Of a DNA stretch of 64,000 nt, positions 1-10,669 are shown in pieces. A program made the position numbers and the translations under genes. The stretch comes from Myrmaecium sp. VS I D KN 1 (Eukaryota > Ascomycota > Dothideomycetes > Valsariales > Valsariaceae). Position 1 is the stretch's first letter; each line of letters begins with the position of its first letter. The notes beneath the pieces were generated by a model. The model ran no database searches. It was not told the DNA's origin and saw nothing but the letters and a program-made list of their open reading frames with translations. The DNA is taken from positions 618,448-682,447 of the forward strand of contig JADQAV010000003.1 of the NCBI GenBank assembly GCA_019775845.1, given 5' to 3'.

Positions 1-2619
1 CTCCGCCTTGCCTCCTCTCTCTTCTTCAGATGAGCCTCTCGCTTCTCCCTCTGTCTAATTTCCGTCGGAGTTTGTCCGGGAGGGTAGCGACGCTTGGAAC
101 CTTTCGGACGGCCGATGTGTAGGTCTCTCAGAAGAAGAGGGGTGACTGGAAGCGGGGCGTTGCCAGGAGTATAGGGCGTCGCGGATTTTGAAGGCGTATT
201 AGGTGCGGAAGAATAGATGGGAGTGGACGCGCCTGATCCTGTATTTTCTGCTCGGCGCTTACGCGCTGCGAAGTAGTTTCCCGTCATGGCGTTTTCGAGC
301 AGCGTGTATATATCTAGCCCGTCGTCTGTGTGCATGCCGACAAGGCCATTTATAACATCCTCCGACATCCGACGGTAGGAGTTGAGCGTGCTTGTTTTCC
401 TATCCACGATCCTCCGGCATTCGCGAAGAGTCAGATTACCGTCGCCTTCGAAACGATCCGTATCCAATTTGGGCAGCCCGAACGGATCGAGTTCCAGGTT
501 ATCAGCAAGCTCCTGCTCTTTCTTCTTCTTAGATTTTTGTGGTTTCGGTACAGATTGAAAGGCCGGCGTGTGTTTGGGCTTGCTCTTCTGATTGGACTCG
601 TAATGCTTGATGGCCTCCCAGGATGTAACGCCCGAGTCCACGGCCTTCTGGAAGTGACGAAATGTGCGGTACACGTAGTGGACATATTTGATGTGGGGAC
701 TGATGGACGTATCGCGAATGATGGCAAGGTGACGAAGGTGTGGTGGTTGCGAGATTTCCCAGACATCAGTAAGTCGACCGAGTAGGTTGTCAAGCGGTCT
801 AGCCCAATGCTTACCCAGGCCGCAGTTACGAAGTGCCATGGATGACACGCCCTCTTCGCCATGCGAGTCAATGAACTGGAAGAGAAAGTTCTGTACGGCG
901 ATATCCGGTTGCCATTGCGGTGGCAGTCGTCTGACGTCCTCCACCTCATCGTCTGCATCTTCAAGCACAGCAGCTTCGAGATTCCCATCCTTCACATCCA
1001 GCTCCAGCCGCTGCTCCTCTTCGACTTCCTCCCCCTCCGCATCCATGTCGCTGCCGATATCGTCACCATCCTCCCCAGCATCTTCCTTTTCATACCCGGG
1101 AGTAACCTTGCCAACAGCCACAGCTGCGTGTACCATTGCATAGCGGTCACGCTCAGTGAGCGGACGGAGCGCCTTGATACAGCGAAGATAGTGCGGCCCA
1201 GGGCCTTTGAGTTTTCTCCGGACAGTTGCGATATGCTCTTTCTCTCGAGCTTTGACGCGGACCTTCTTGATGACTCCGATCGCACAGAGCCGGGTAATTG
1301 CGCGACCTATGGTCCTACGAGCCCATCGATTTGGGTTGCCGTCGTTCCAACCAACACCCAGGTCCTCTTTCAGCTCCTCCACGATGATGATAGGCTTCTT
1401 CGTCAACGCTTCGGCAAGGTAGTCAAATAAGTTGTCCTGTATGAGCCTGCCGTCGGCAAAGATAGGTTTGTTTTCCGCAGTAGAGCTCATGTTGCCCTTC
1501 ACCTGGATGTCGGCCACGTCATTCGTCTTGAATTTCCTGAGCGTACACAGACTCGTGCGCATCTTCGTAACGGAAACACTCTGCTTGATTATGTAGCCCT
1601 TCTCGTGTAAGCCATCCGTACGTTTCGGAACGGACCGTTTGTCCTGGCCACTCAGTCTGATGAGCTCCGGCTGCAGGATACCCTTCTCACCCTGCGCAGC
1701 GATGAGCGAAAGGAGCACCCATTCAAGAGGCTGGATGCGTCGAAGGTCGGGTCCATGACCAGCGATTGCATGCCACATGCGTTCTTCGGTCACAAAAAGC
1801 CTCATCGGTTTTGCAGCTGCCTTCTTCACTGCTTTCGCCTTCCCCTTCCCTTTCTCCGGTGCTTCTGCTGCCGCCACATCGTCATTCTGAGCCGCTGAAC
1901 CAGCAGCCTCGAGCTCCTGAAATTGCGCAAATGACAGATCCTTGATCTGGATATTATCGCCGATCAAGACATCGGGATGCACCCGAAACCACTTCCAAAC
2001 GTATTCCAAGAACGGCGCATCAACAACTTGCGGCGGTAGAGACGAGGACCCTCCAAATATGGCATCTTCAGGTCCATCTTCCCGCGTATAGTAGTTCTGC
2101 ACAAACTTTTTAAAGTCGGCGCTGGTGGCACCTATACTCCCAGATTAGTCGAGCCGACGGTTGATGGAAAGGTAGCCGGCTCATCGCAGTGAACGCAACA
2201 GAGATCGAAAGCAACGGACAGCAAATCACAAGGCCGTCTCGAAGCTCCGCACGCGCGACCTGAACAAAGGCCCAATCTCAACTCCGGAACCTCTTCCGTG
2301 ATGTTCATATGGCCGCGGATCCACACGCCAAGCGACGCACAACATCTCCACCTCAAACTTCCCTTTTCAGATAGAGAGAACCGACAGGAACCGCAAACAG
2401 GAGGGGAAAAAAATAGAGAGAAAAGTCCGACGTCATTGAAAGAACGAACCATTAGAAGACTCTCCCGATCGCGCTTGGTAGACCAGAAACCCTAAACGTA
2501 GAGAAAAGAAAACCAATATGCAAAAGATAAAAAGAAAAGAAAAACGTACCCGTGCTCCCACAAAGCGCAATCTCCTCCAACAGCGCATCCACCAAGCCGT
2601 CAAATCCCCTCGCCGCCAT
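1..2619 (-). CDS. TFC3: TFIIIC B-block-binding subunit (Tfc3 type), 5' part, runs off left edge
   Basis: Large subunit of RNA polymerase III factor TFIIIC, which binds the B box of tRNA genes in the nucleus. Exon 1 is 2619-2550 and exon 2 is 2131-1, with an intron at 2549-2132 (donor GTACGT, acceptor TATAG, phase 1, about 420 bp and long for this window). The protein starts MAARGFDGLVDALLEEIALC at the first ATG in frame and reads about 730 residues without a stop to the window edge. The stretch after MRLFVTEERMWHAIAGHG (around 1800-1500) has the B-block_TFIIIC winged-helix look: PLEWVLLSLIAAQGEKGI followed by LHEKGYIIKQSVSVTKMRTS. An acidic segment lies around 1080-960 and a Lys/Arg-rich segment around 540-500. 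Fungal homologues are about 2000 residues, so roughly two thirds is missing. Family identity is from recognition of the N-terminal domain; splice sites are inferred. Confidence 0.88.
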
Positions 2620-4227
2620 GACCTCCTGCAGGCGAGGGCACAATCACTCACTCTCCCCTCTCCAAACCCAAGCGATCAAAGCAATCCCTGTCGTGAGCAG
2701 CGAAGTGAGCGCATGTGTTTGCTGGTCGACGGTGATGACGACGGACGACCAAGAGAAAAGAAAAAGTGAGGTTGATCGGGATCGAACACGGCGGCGGGGC
2801 TTCTCGAACCAGGTGTGCGCGCGCGGTGGTGCGGTCGTCGTCGGTGGTGGGTGTGGGCGGTGTTACCGGTGTGGCGGGAGGGGTTCTTCCGCCAAGGAAG
2901 CCTGGTGGTAGTGGTCACGTGAGGAACGCAGACCTCGTTCTGCCTGAGGCCTCAATCATTCGCATCTGCGAGGCATCACCAGGCATCACTACATTCTAAT
3001 TCTGCCTAAGGCATAAACGTCACCACCATCCCATCCATCCTTCTTCAACGCCACTGAATCCAACTCACATCGCCATTCCCAAACCCCCGGAACTTCCCCC
3101 TCCATAATCACAAACAGAAATACCAGTGAAGTGAAGTCACAATTGCATCTTCCATTCCCTCCTCACCCCAGCCAGACACGGAATCCTTCGATCTCTGATT
3201 CCTTCGTTAGCTTCCGCGGGGGGATGGTTACATACAATAGTGAATCCGATCGAAATCCTCCATCCCCCATTCGCCGCGGCACACCTTGCATAAACAATAA
3301 CCTCTCCTTACCTATACATGCGTTTATTGTCCATATGTACATACGCAATGTCCATCCCCATCCCCATCCCCATCCCATACCTATGATGCACACCCCCTCC
3401 GACGTCCTCGGCCCCTCTCGGCCATCTCTCGGGCGCGCGCGTGCAAGGGCCGGGCGGACGGGTGGAACCGGGGACACAGCACTGACGGAGCGCTCGGGAG
3501 GATCCGGAGCGTCACACACCATACTTACCACACGACACCGGCCAGGAAGAACTTGAGCATGCGGCGTGTGTGTTTTTGGCTATTTCGCATGTGAAAATAT
3601 GAATGTAGACTGGCATTTCGTTTTGCTTGATTCACATGGATGATGGATGGATGGATGCATGATGAGTTAGGTGGGTTGGGGGACTGCCCGTGGACGGGAA
3701 GAGGCGGGCGCGAGCGAGCGAGCGAGCGAGGCGAGGCGAGGCACGCGAGGCTGAAACTCCCTTGCAATCCGACGATGCGATGCGATGCGATGCGATGCGA
3801 TGCGATGCGATGCGATGCGATGCGATGCGATAGGGAGCAGCAGCAGTCTCCTTTTCAACACAAGGAAGCAGGAAAGAACAGTGATCTCAACCCAAAAAGC
3901 TCCATCTGATTCATTAAGTAAATCTTCCCCTCACCCTCCCTATCGAGCACTTCGAAAGGGGAGCGTAGGAGCGTTGAGTGGAATTCGCCGGTCTGTGATC
4001 TAATATATCCCATCTCTCACACTCTCTTTTTCTCTCATTACCCCGTCTAAACCGAAAAGAAAGGATATCAACTCCAACGGAAGGAAAGGTATATGCCATA
4101 ACCTCCCGACCCATCGAAAAACGCCGTGAATATCCCTCTCAATCCCAAGAAAAGAGATCCAAGAAAACAATTGAGGGTAGAGAGCCCAGAAAGCAACACC
4201 AATGCTCCCCTCATTCTTCCTCTTCTT
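2620..4227. other. Intergenic, TFC3 promoter side; no gene seen
   Basis: About 1.6 kb between the divergent TFC3 start and the 3' end of the F-box-like gene. Open frames here are short and low in complexity. It contains a CATCCC run near 3353-3378, a GCGAG run near 3713-3737 and the GATGC pentamer array listed separately. Palindromic GCCTGAGGC/GCCTAAGGC motifs occur at about 2943 and 3003. Confidence 0.6.
3774..3831. repeat. GATGC pentamer microsatellite, 11 perfect units
   Basis: Eleven uninterrupted GATGC units followed by a partial GAT. The preceding 3713-3737 stretch is a separate short GCGAG/GGCGAG run. The array is intergenic and uninterrupted, so it probably varies in length. Confidence 0.95.
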
Positions 4228-5007
4228 CTACGACGAAGGCGCACTCATCAGCCCCTCCAACCTCCTGGCCTCGTGTTCCTCCACCCCCAAAACCCTCACC
4301 CTCCGCACCCCCCTCACGCCCTCAAACCTCTCCAGCACGCCCTTCCCCGTGCGCTCATCCCGCCACTCCTCGCAACCCGCCTTCCACGCGCGCATCTCCA
4401 AGCTCTCCGCCCCCGCAAACGCCCTCGCCACCTCCTCCAGCGCATACGGCGGCTCGGCATCGAGGCGGACGTCGACGCGCCAGCGACGGATCGCCTGGGC
4501 CGGCTGCGGCAGCAGCACGCGGCGGGACGGGTGGGCGAAGTGGGGGAAGGAGGTGAGCAGGGCGCCCGGGTGGGCGGTGAAGGTCTTGTCGGCGTAGAGG
4601 AGCGGGAGGGCTTCGTGGTGGGCCTTGCGGCAGACGCGCAGGATGGCCGGGTGCAGGTCCAGCGGCGGGGCGCGGGGCGACGGGTGGTGCTGCGGCGAGG
4701 CTGGGACGACGTGCGCGCTGGCGGGCGAGGAGAGGAGGTAGCTGTAGATTTGGCAGCGGATTTCGGCCGGCAGCCGGCCGAGCAGGGTGGATTGCGGTTG
4801 TTGGTGGATTTGGCTGGCCGGGTAGAGGTGTAGGTCTGGTTTCGGGGTGAAGTGCCGGGGCACGCCGCGGAGGGAGATGATGGGTTTGCCGGCGGCCGGG
4901 GCGGTGGGCTCGGAGAGTAGGGTGAAGGACCAGGTCGGTTGTTTGGTGACGGTCTTAGTGAGCGTACTCGACCGGCGAGCTCGTGTTGTTGTGGTTGTTG
5001 TCGACAT
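4228..5007 (-). CDS. Hypothetical protein with F-box/2EXR-like segment
   Basis: Single-exon gene of 259 residues with ATG at 5007 and TAG at 4228. After a Thr/Arg-rich start, residues about 75-95 contain GRLPAEIRCQIYSYLL, which resembles the leucine-rich LPxEIRxxIYxxLL core of fungal F-box and 2EXR domains. This is followed by HPAILRVCRKAHHEALPLLY, the usual second half of that fold (conserved 'LRVCRxxHxEALPLLY'). The rest is Ala/Arg/Glu-rich. Such proteins are numerous in Pezizomycotina; most have no assigned role, and some link substrates to SCF ubiquitin ligases. No partner or substrate can be read here. Translation across the whole frame looks protein-like and codon usage matches neighbours, so I believe it is a gene; the function is not known. 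Confidence 0.7.
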   Translation of the reverse strand: MSTTTTTTRARRSSTLTKTVTKQPTWSFTLLSEPTAPAAGKPIISLRGVPRHFTPKPDLHLYPASQIHQQPQSTLLGRLPAEIRCQIYSYLLSSPASAHVVPASPQHHPSPRAPPLDLHPAILRVCRKAHHEALPLLYADKTFTAHPGALLTSFPHFAHPSRRVLLPQPAQAIRRWRVDVRLDAEPPYALEEVARAFAGAESLEMRAWKAGCEEWRDERTGKGVLERFEGVRGVRRVRVLGVEEHEARRLEGLMSAPSS

Positions 5008-8000
5008 GGTGGTGGATGTATGTGTGGTTGTGTGATTGGACTTTTTTCAGACGATGCCCTTTTGGTCTATTCGAAGGTGACTTTTATGAGTAGTAGTTGG
5101 AGGTAGTGACGATAGACTTTTGTGGAGACGGAGAGCCTTGAGTGGAGTATAGCAAGGCTGGCGATGGAGGTAGATGGAGTCTGGAGTAGGTAGTATAGTA
5201 GTATGGGGAAAACAAAAAGAGAGAGCATGATGGTGAGATAAAATCATATATATATTTGCTCCTGACCCGACCAGACCTACCCATCGAGCGGGACGACGAA
5301 AACCGCAGAAAGGGAAAATTAAGGAGCCAAGTCACCACTGCATCATGTCTCGATGGCGAGATATGTCCGACCCGGGGGGGAGGTTCCCTCTGTCGACTCA
5401 TCCAGATACCTATCAGGCCGCCGCTTGTCGGGGGGTGGTGGGCTCGTTCAGGGACCACCCCAAGGGTGTTTTCGGGTCGGTTGGCGGTCGGAACAAAAAA
5501 GCCCCCCATCAGCCTCGCCGCACCCATCCGCGCCTCTCCCGTTCGGTGAGCTGAGAATAGCGCGGTCGCGTCGCACCCGACGGACGGGACCGGGACCTCA
5601 AACAGGGCCTGGAAAATGCTTGCTGCTGCAGAGCAACCGACGATCCCCGGGCAAGGTCCAAGCAAGAATTGCAGCAGAAGGAGGTGCAAGGGGAAAGAAA
5701 GAAAAGGGCGCAAAAGCTCGGAGTAGCTGCCGTGATGGTGAGGTGTGCCTTTCACCGGCTGCGCGGACGGGCCGCAGAAATCACACAGGCACCGCAACGT
5801 GGACCAAGGCTCCGGCCTTGTCTCGACGTTTGCTCTGTCAACGTTCGGGAAGGAATCGGTTGGAAAAGACCAGCCACATCATCCACACATACATTCATCC
5901 ATCCATCCATCCATCCACCCATCATCATCAATCTGCGATGAAGAGTCGATCGGTCGGTCGGTCGTGGTCCATCCAGCAACGCAACCCCAGCGCAGCAATT
6001 CCAGTCGCTGGCCCATCTTTCATTTTCCAACGGCAGTCATCAGGGAGTCATCACTTCCTGCCGTAATGTTCCGCTCATTCCCACGGGATGCTGCGTCTAT
6101 ACAGATAGATAGGAGTACCGTCGTGCTGCTGCGCCGCCCACGTCGCAAACGTCGATCAGACGCGAAGCGAGATAACTACAACGGGATCCAGAGAAGAAAG
6201 GGCCAGCATCCGGGCCAAAGAACGGAGGCAAGGAAGAGTCCAAAAAGATATCGCAATAGTGAACGTTTAAGCTCAGGGGGGCGCAACGGGAGGCAGGCTT
6301 TCATCGCACCGATCAATCAATCAATCGTACACGAAGATCCTATCGCCGCGCATCCCCCTTTCCAGGATGCGAGTAACATGTGTTTGAAGGGCGACCGGTG
6401 AGTTTGGCTAACCGTTATCTCTCACTGTATGTACATAGACCTGGGATGAGTAGTAAGCTACCTGTATCCGTAGGTTTTCGGAAGATGTAGGAGAAAGAGA
6501 AGAGCGAGAGAGTCGAGACACATGTCAAAAGCGCGTCATCGAAGAATGTGGCGTGAAAAAGGCCTGAGACTCTCTGTTGTGCGACCGTCAAAACAACAGA
6601 CGCACCACCAGAGACTCCCGACTCACGACCCCTGCCGAGACCCGGCCAGAGGTGGAAAGCTGCAAGCCAGGCAAATCCCCCTTCCTTCCTTCCTTCCTTC
6701 CTGCATTCCTTCGCCTCTCCTCGGTAGACTTTCCGAAAGCGTCACCGGTACCTTAACGCCAAAGATACCTGCCAATAGGACGAGGGAGCCAAACCCTAAC
6801 CTTTCCCTCAACAATCGCGACCTGAGGCTCTCAGGCTCTCGAGGTTCTAGGCTCTCTCCAAGCCCAGGATAAGGTATCTTTCATGCCTGAGGCGAGAAAG
6901 CTCACAACCTTTCTCGCAACCTTCGCCCCTTGCAGAAAGAAAAGCAAAGGGATGATTTTTGCGCCGCGGATCAACTCAGATGCGATGAGAGATAACGTTC
7001 GCAAACTCTGGACGTTATTCTCCCTCTTCCATGGTCTCGCCCCTCTCCTCCTGCGCCGCGTCAAAGCCTGAGGCTCGCCTGCCTTATCTACGGATAGGTC
7101 ATCCTGAGACACCGCGCCGCATCGCATCCGCATTCGCACATGCCGGCCGCCTTTTCGTCGACGAGACGACGCCGTGGAACAGTCGTCCAAGATTGTTCTC
7201 TATCTCTCAAGTTCTCTCTTCTGTTGCAACCCCCCTTCCCTTTCCCCTATCCATCCGTTCGTCCGACCGGTGAAAGTAGTTCAACAACTTGAACAGGCAG
7301 GAGAAAGTGATGCAGCCCTTGGTCTTTGATCTCTCAATCTCCCATCTTTCATCTGCCGTCTCCATTCGGATTCTCAACTGGCGAGGGGGTGTGAACACAT
7401 GAAACGACCCCCGGCCTCGGCCCTTCCCTTCAGTTACCTTCCCATCCCGCGCGCGCAAGAGAGAGAGAGAGAGATAAAAAGAACCAGCTTTTTAGACACA
7501 TACTACATAATCAAGAAGAGAGAAAAAAAGGCAGCGGTTCACTGGATATGTAAATATAGATATAACATAGGTAAGGATGTACATATAAACTGATGTACCT
7601 ATAGTAGGCTGGGATCGGATTATCCGAATACATGATAATTTATATCTATCTTTGACCTATATAACTCCAAATTCTCCTACCTACCGCAACGTAACGCAAC
7701 GCAACGCAAACAAGAAATCCCAGCGAGAAAGGATAAATAGATCTCTCTGCGTCTTTCTCTATACATCATATTGCATCCCATACCATACCGTGCCGCACCG
7801 TACCTATTCAACAGAGAACCCTCACCCCCACCCCACACCCCGCGTACCCCCGGCTACATAGGTATGTACATACTGTACAGTATGTAATCCGCCACCCCAC
7901 CTCCGATAAAGCAGCAGCAGCAGGGAGGAAAAAAAGAAACAAGAAGAAAAAACTGTATGCATACACCCCCTTTGCGCAGCCGGTGGTTAGCGCTCCTTCA

Positions 8001-9229
8001 TACACGTCTTTTTATAAGGAATAAATGAACTCGGGACAGCTTTTAATTCGTGTAAATCAGGATCTTAAGCCACATGTATGGTGTAAGCTAACCACCGGCG
8101 ATGGCAATATGTACACTGTATGCATAGTATATGCAGGCATGCGGCGTGGGCGTGGGCGTAGGCGTGGGCTTCCCTCTCCATATCTCCATATCTCAGAAGA
8201 AGATATAGTGTAAGCACAGTACGTACATACATATATAGAATTAAGATAATATGTCAAGACCAAGATTCTCACCTCAAGGGCGTGGGGATATAAAGCCCAT
8301 ATATTATTTATATCCCCCATCCCAGGCCCAACAACCCACACGGATTCTGTTTCATTTCGTTCCATCCACCACAGTATTCTTACGGCATGCTACGCTACGG
8401 TTAAGTACACCCTCAACCCACCCTACGGCGGACCCGAGGACAAGATACGGGATGCGAAAGCGAAAGGGATAAGGAGAACAAGAGAGGAGAGCCGTACCTC
8501 TCTCTCCCTCCCATAAGTATCCTTTCTCTTCTTGCTTTCCTCCTCCCATTTCACGTGAAAGAAACAAAGCACACACACGTTCTTGGTGGAATCATTCATG
8601 CATCGCAACATCGCTTTTATTTTTCCTTTTCCTAGGGAGAACGCTCCTCAACCCGTGGTTGGTCTAAGATACTCGGTACTCGGTACTCGGTTTCCCATTC
8701 CGCCAGGAAGAAAAAAGGAAAGAAAAACAAAAGAAGAACTCCCGATAACGCCGTTGGAGAGGAAAAACAGATTCCTCTCCCTCTCTTGATTCTTTTTCCC
8801 GATAACATGACGCAAAGAAAAGGGAAGAGGAAAAAGATAAGAGGAAGATATAAACAGGAAGCCCGCCAACCCCCTCCACCTATCCCCCATTCCCACGCCA
8901 CAGCCATGCTGCGCCGAAGGGAGGGAAGAGAAAGGGGGCCTTTCTTAAAGGCAGGGCAAAACCGGGGTATATACGAACGAAACAAAGCAAAAAGACCGAG
9001 AAGCAAGCAAGGACGCAAGCGAAACAAGTCTATGGAGGCGGTGGGATGTGGAATCCGAAACCGGCAAAAAAAGGAGATTCGTGACGACGGTGGTTGGATG
9101 GATGGTTGGTCGTGTCGATGATGGTATAGCGCTGATGTCTGGTTGAAGAGAAGAAAGAAAAAGAGGTCGGAACGAGGTCGTAAGCCGCGCGTATGAAGGA
9201 ATATGTGATGGTGGGAGTGCTGGAATGAT
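5008..9229. other. 4.2-kb intergenic region; no gene seen
   Basis: No frame gives a recognisable protein. The region has simple repeats (ATCC at about 5896-5920, CTTC at 6678-6702, GA at 7460-7476, GTGGGC near 8148-8168, and three ACTCGGT units near 8672-8692) and several GCCTGAGG motifs at 6830-7075. A perfect 20-bp palindrome lies at 7867-7886. The part at 7540-7680 is A+T-richer. The 3' region of the arrestin gene lies at the right end. Confidence 0.6.
7867..7886. repeat. 20-bp perfect palindrome
   Basis: TACATACTGTACAGTATGTA reads the same on both strands. Its right half GTACAGTATGTA recurs at about 48969-48980 within another GTAC/TACTGTAC-rich patch. It lies in a gene-free region and no function is apparent. 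Confidence 0.85.
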
Positions 9230-10669
9230 TCAAAGAGCAGGGGCGGGCGGAGCGGGAGGAGCAGGCGACCCGTGACGGTCCTCGGACATGCTGAGGCGAA
9301 GGTGCTCGACGTCGTCGTTCAGGTCGGCGAGGTCGAACGAGTTGACCTGGGCGTACGAGGGCGGGGAGGCGGGCACGTCCTCGTACACGGGCGGCTGCTC
9401 CTCGTCCCAGGCGATGCCGAGGCCGGCGCGCTCGGTCAGGTTGAGGTTGAACTGGGTGCGCAACACGCGCGCCGCGCCCGTCGGCGTCGCCTGGTCCGGC
9501 TTCTTCTTCGGCGCCCACTCCTCCGCCACGACCATCTCGACGACCAGGTTGTGGCTGACGGAGAGGCCGTTGGGCGACTCGACGTCGCAGACCGGGTTCA
9601 GGGCCGGGTTGCACGCCGCCTGGAACTCGACCTCGAGGTTCCCGTCCGTCCCGTCGCCGTAGTCCGTCTTCCAGCCCGTCTTCACCTCGTCGCTGCCGAT
9701 CACCCGGGTATCCTCATGCAGGACGCCCTTGCTGGAGCTGCCCAGCTTGGCCGCGTGCTTGGGACACGCGGGCGACACCATCTTCTGGTGCTCCTCGATC
9801 CGCCAGTTCATCTTGCGGAGGCGCCACCGGACCTGCGCGTCCTTCTGGATCTGCGTGATGCCGGACATGCGCGTCTCGACGGTGAATTCGCCGATGGGGT
9901 AGACGACCGAGGGGAGGGTGACGTGGGCGGTCAGGTTGGTCGGCGGGAAGATGCGGACGGAGTGCTTGTCGTTGGACGGCAGGAGGGCGCGCTTGACCTT
10001 GATCTCCTTCTCCCAGGTAATGGTCTCGCCGGTGGTCGTCTTGGCCTCGGCGTTGAGGGAGTAGCCAAGTGTGGCCAGGGAGCCGTGGGTGGTGGCGGGC
10101 AGGTGGCCGGGGAGGAGGTAGCTGATGGGGAAGGTGTGCTTGCCCCGAGCCAGCTGCATCGGCTGGTCCACGACGATTTCCCACTTCTTGAGCGAGGTAA
10201 TCTGGGTGGCGCAATCGTGGCACTTCTCGACGACGGGCTTCTTGCTAGTGACGGTGCAGCGGAACTCGACGTCGAAGGTGTCGAGGGTGATGAAGGGCTC
10301 GGCGACATTGAGGATCAGCTGGCAGGAGAAGAGGGCGCCTTGGGAGTCTTGCGGCTTGTTGTAGAGGACGAGCGGCGGCGATTCGACGACGCAATCGATG
10401 TCGGCGACCTTCTTGGGCTCGGCCTTGGGGCTCCGGGATCGGCTGTGGTGTCGCTTCTTGTCGACGTGCAGAATGGGGCCGAGGCTGTGGCGCTTGAGAT
10501 GCTCCATGCTGGAGGAGCGTTCGTCTCGGTCGTGGCGGGCGGCCTGGGGGTAGAGGGAGTAGGTGGGAGGTTCAGGCTTGGATACGGCGGTGACCTTGAT
10601 GTGATCGAGCTTGGTGACGGCAGACGCGGGGTGCGTCCAGGAAAAGCCGCGACTTAAGAGGCCCGGCAT
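9230..10669 (-). CDS. LDB19: Arrestin-related trafficking adaptor, LDB19/ART1 type
   Basis: Single-exon gene of 479 residues, ATG at 10669. Alpha-arrestin adaptors bind plasma-membrane nutrient transporters and recruit the HECT ligase Rsp5/HulA, causing ubiquitination and endocytosis. The N-terminal arrestin-like part covers about residues 90-240 (for example ALFSCQLILNVAEPFITLDT, then the LARGKHTFPISYLLPGHLP strand pair). A second sandwich containing TLPSVVYPIGEFTVETRMSG follows. Near the C-terminus are two PY motifs for WW-domain ligases, PPVY at 426-429 and PPSY at 436-439. The Arg/Ser-rich stretch at about 73-82 (KKRHHSRSRSPK) is a possible phosphorylation site. Residue positions are approximate. 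The overall pattern fits the LDB19 family seen across Pezizomycotina at this length. Which transporter it serves is unknown; the permease at 61.5 kb is not obviously linked. Confidence 0.88.
   Translation of the reverse strand: MPGLLSRGFSWTHPASAVTKLDHIKVTAVSKPEPPTYSLYPQAARHDRDERSSSMEHLKRHSLGPILHVDKKRHHSRSRSPKAEPKKVADIDCVVESPPLVLYNKPQDSQGALFSCQLILNVAEPFITLDTFDVEFRCTVTSKKPVVEKCHDCATQITSLKKWEIVVDQPMQLARGKHTFPISYLLPGHLPATTHGSLATLGYSLNAEAKTTTGETITWEKEIKVKRALLPSNDKHSVRIFPPTNLTAHVTLPSVVYPIGEFTVETRMSGITQIQKDAQVRWRLRKMNWRIEEHQKMVSPACPKHAAKLGSSSKGVLHEDTRVIGSDEVKTGWKTDYGDGTDGNLEVEFQAACNPALNPVCDVESPNGLSVSHNLVVEMVVAEEWAPKKKPDQATPTGAARVLRTQFNLNLTERAGLGIAWDEEQPPVYEDVPASPPSYAQVNSFDLADLNDDVEHLRLSMSEDRHGSPAPPAPPAPAL

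Noticed and set aside
2768-2820. Possible tRNA B-box (GATCGGGATCGAAC on plus)
   Set aside because: On the minus strand GTTCGATCCC resembles a T-loop, but no T-stem or acceptor pairing can be formed around it.
5084-5797. 237-codon minus-strand frame upstream of the F-box-like gene
   Set aside because: The translation is random in look (Ser/Pro/Leu runs), has no family marks, and covers the promoter region of the neighbouring gene.
9272-10657. 461-codon plus-strand frame opposite the arrestin gene
   Set aside because: It is a shadow: high G/C at third positions of the minus-strand gene removes stops from the opposite strand. Its translation is Gly/Val/Glu-rich and resembles nothing.
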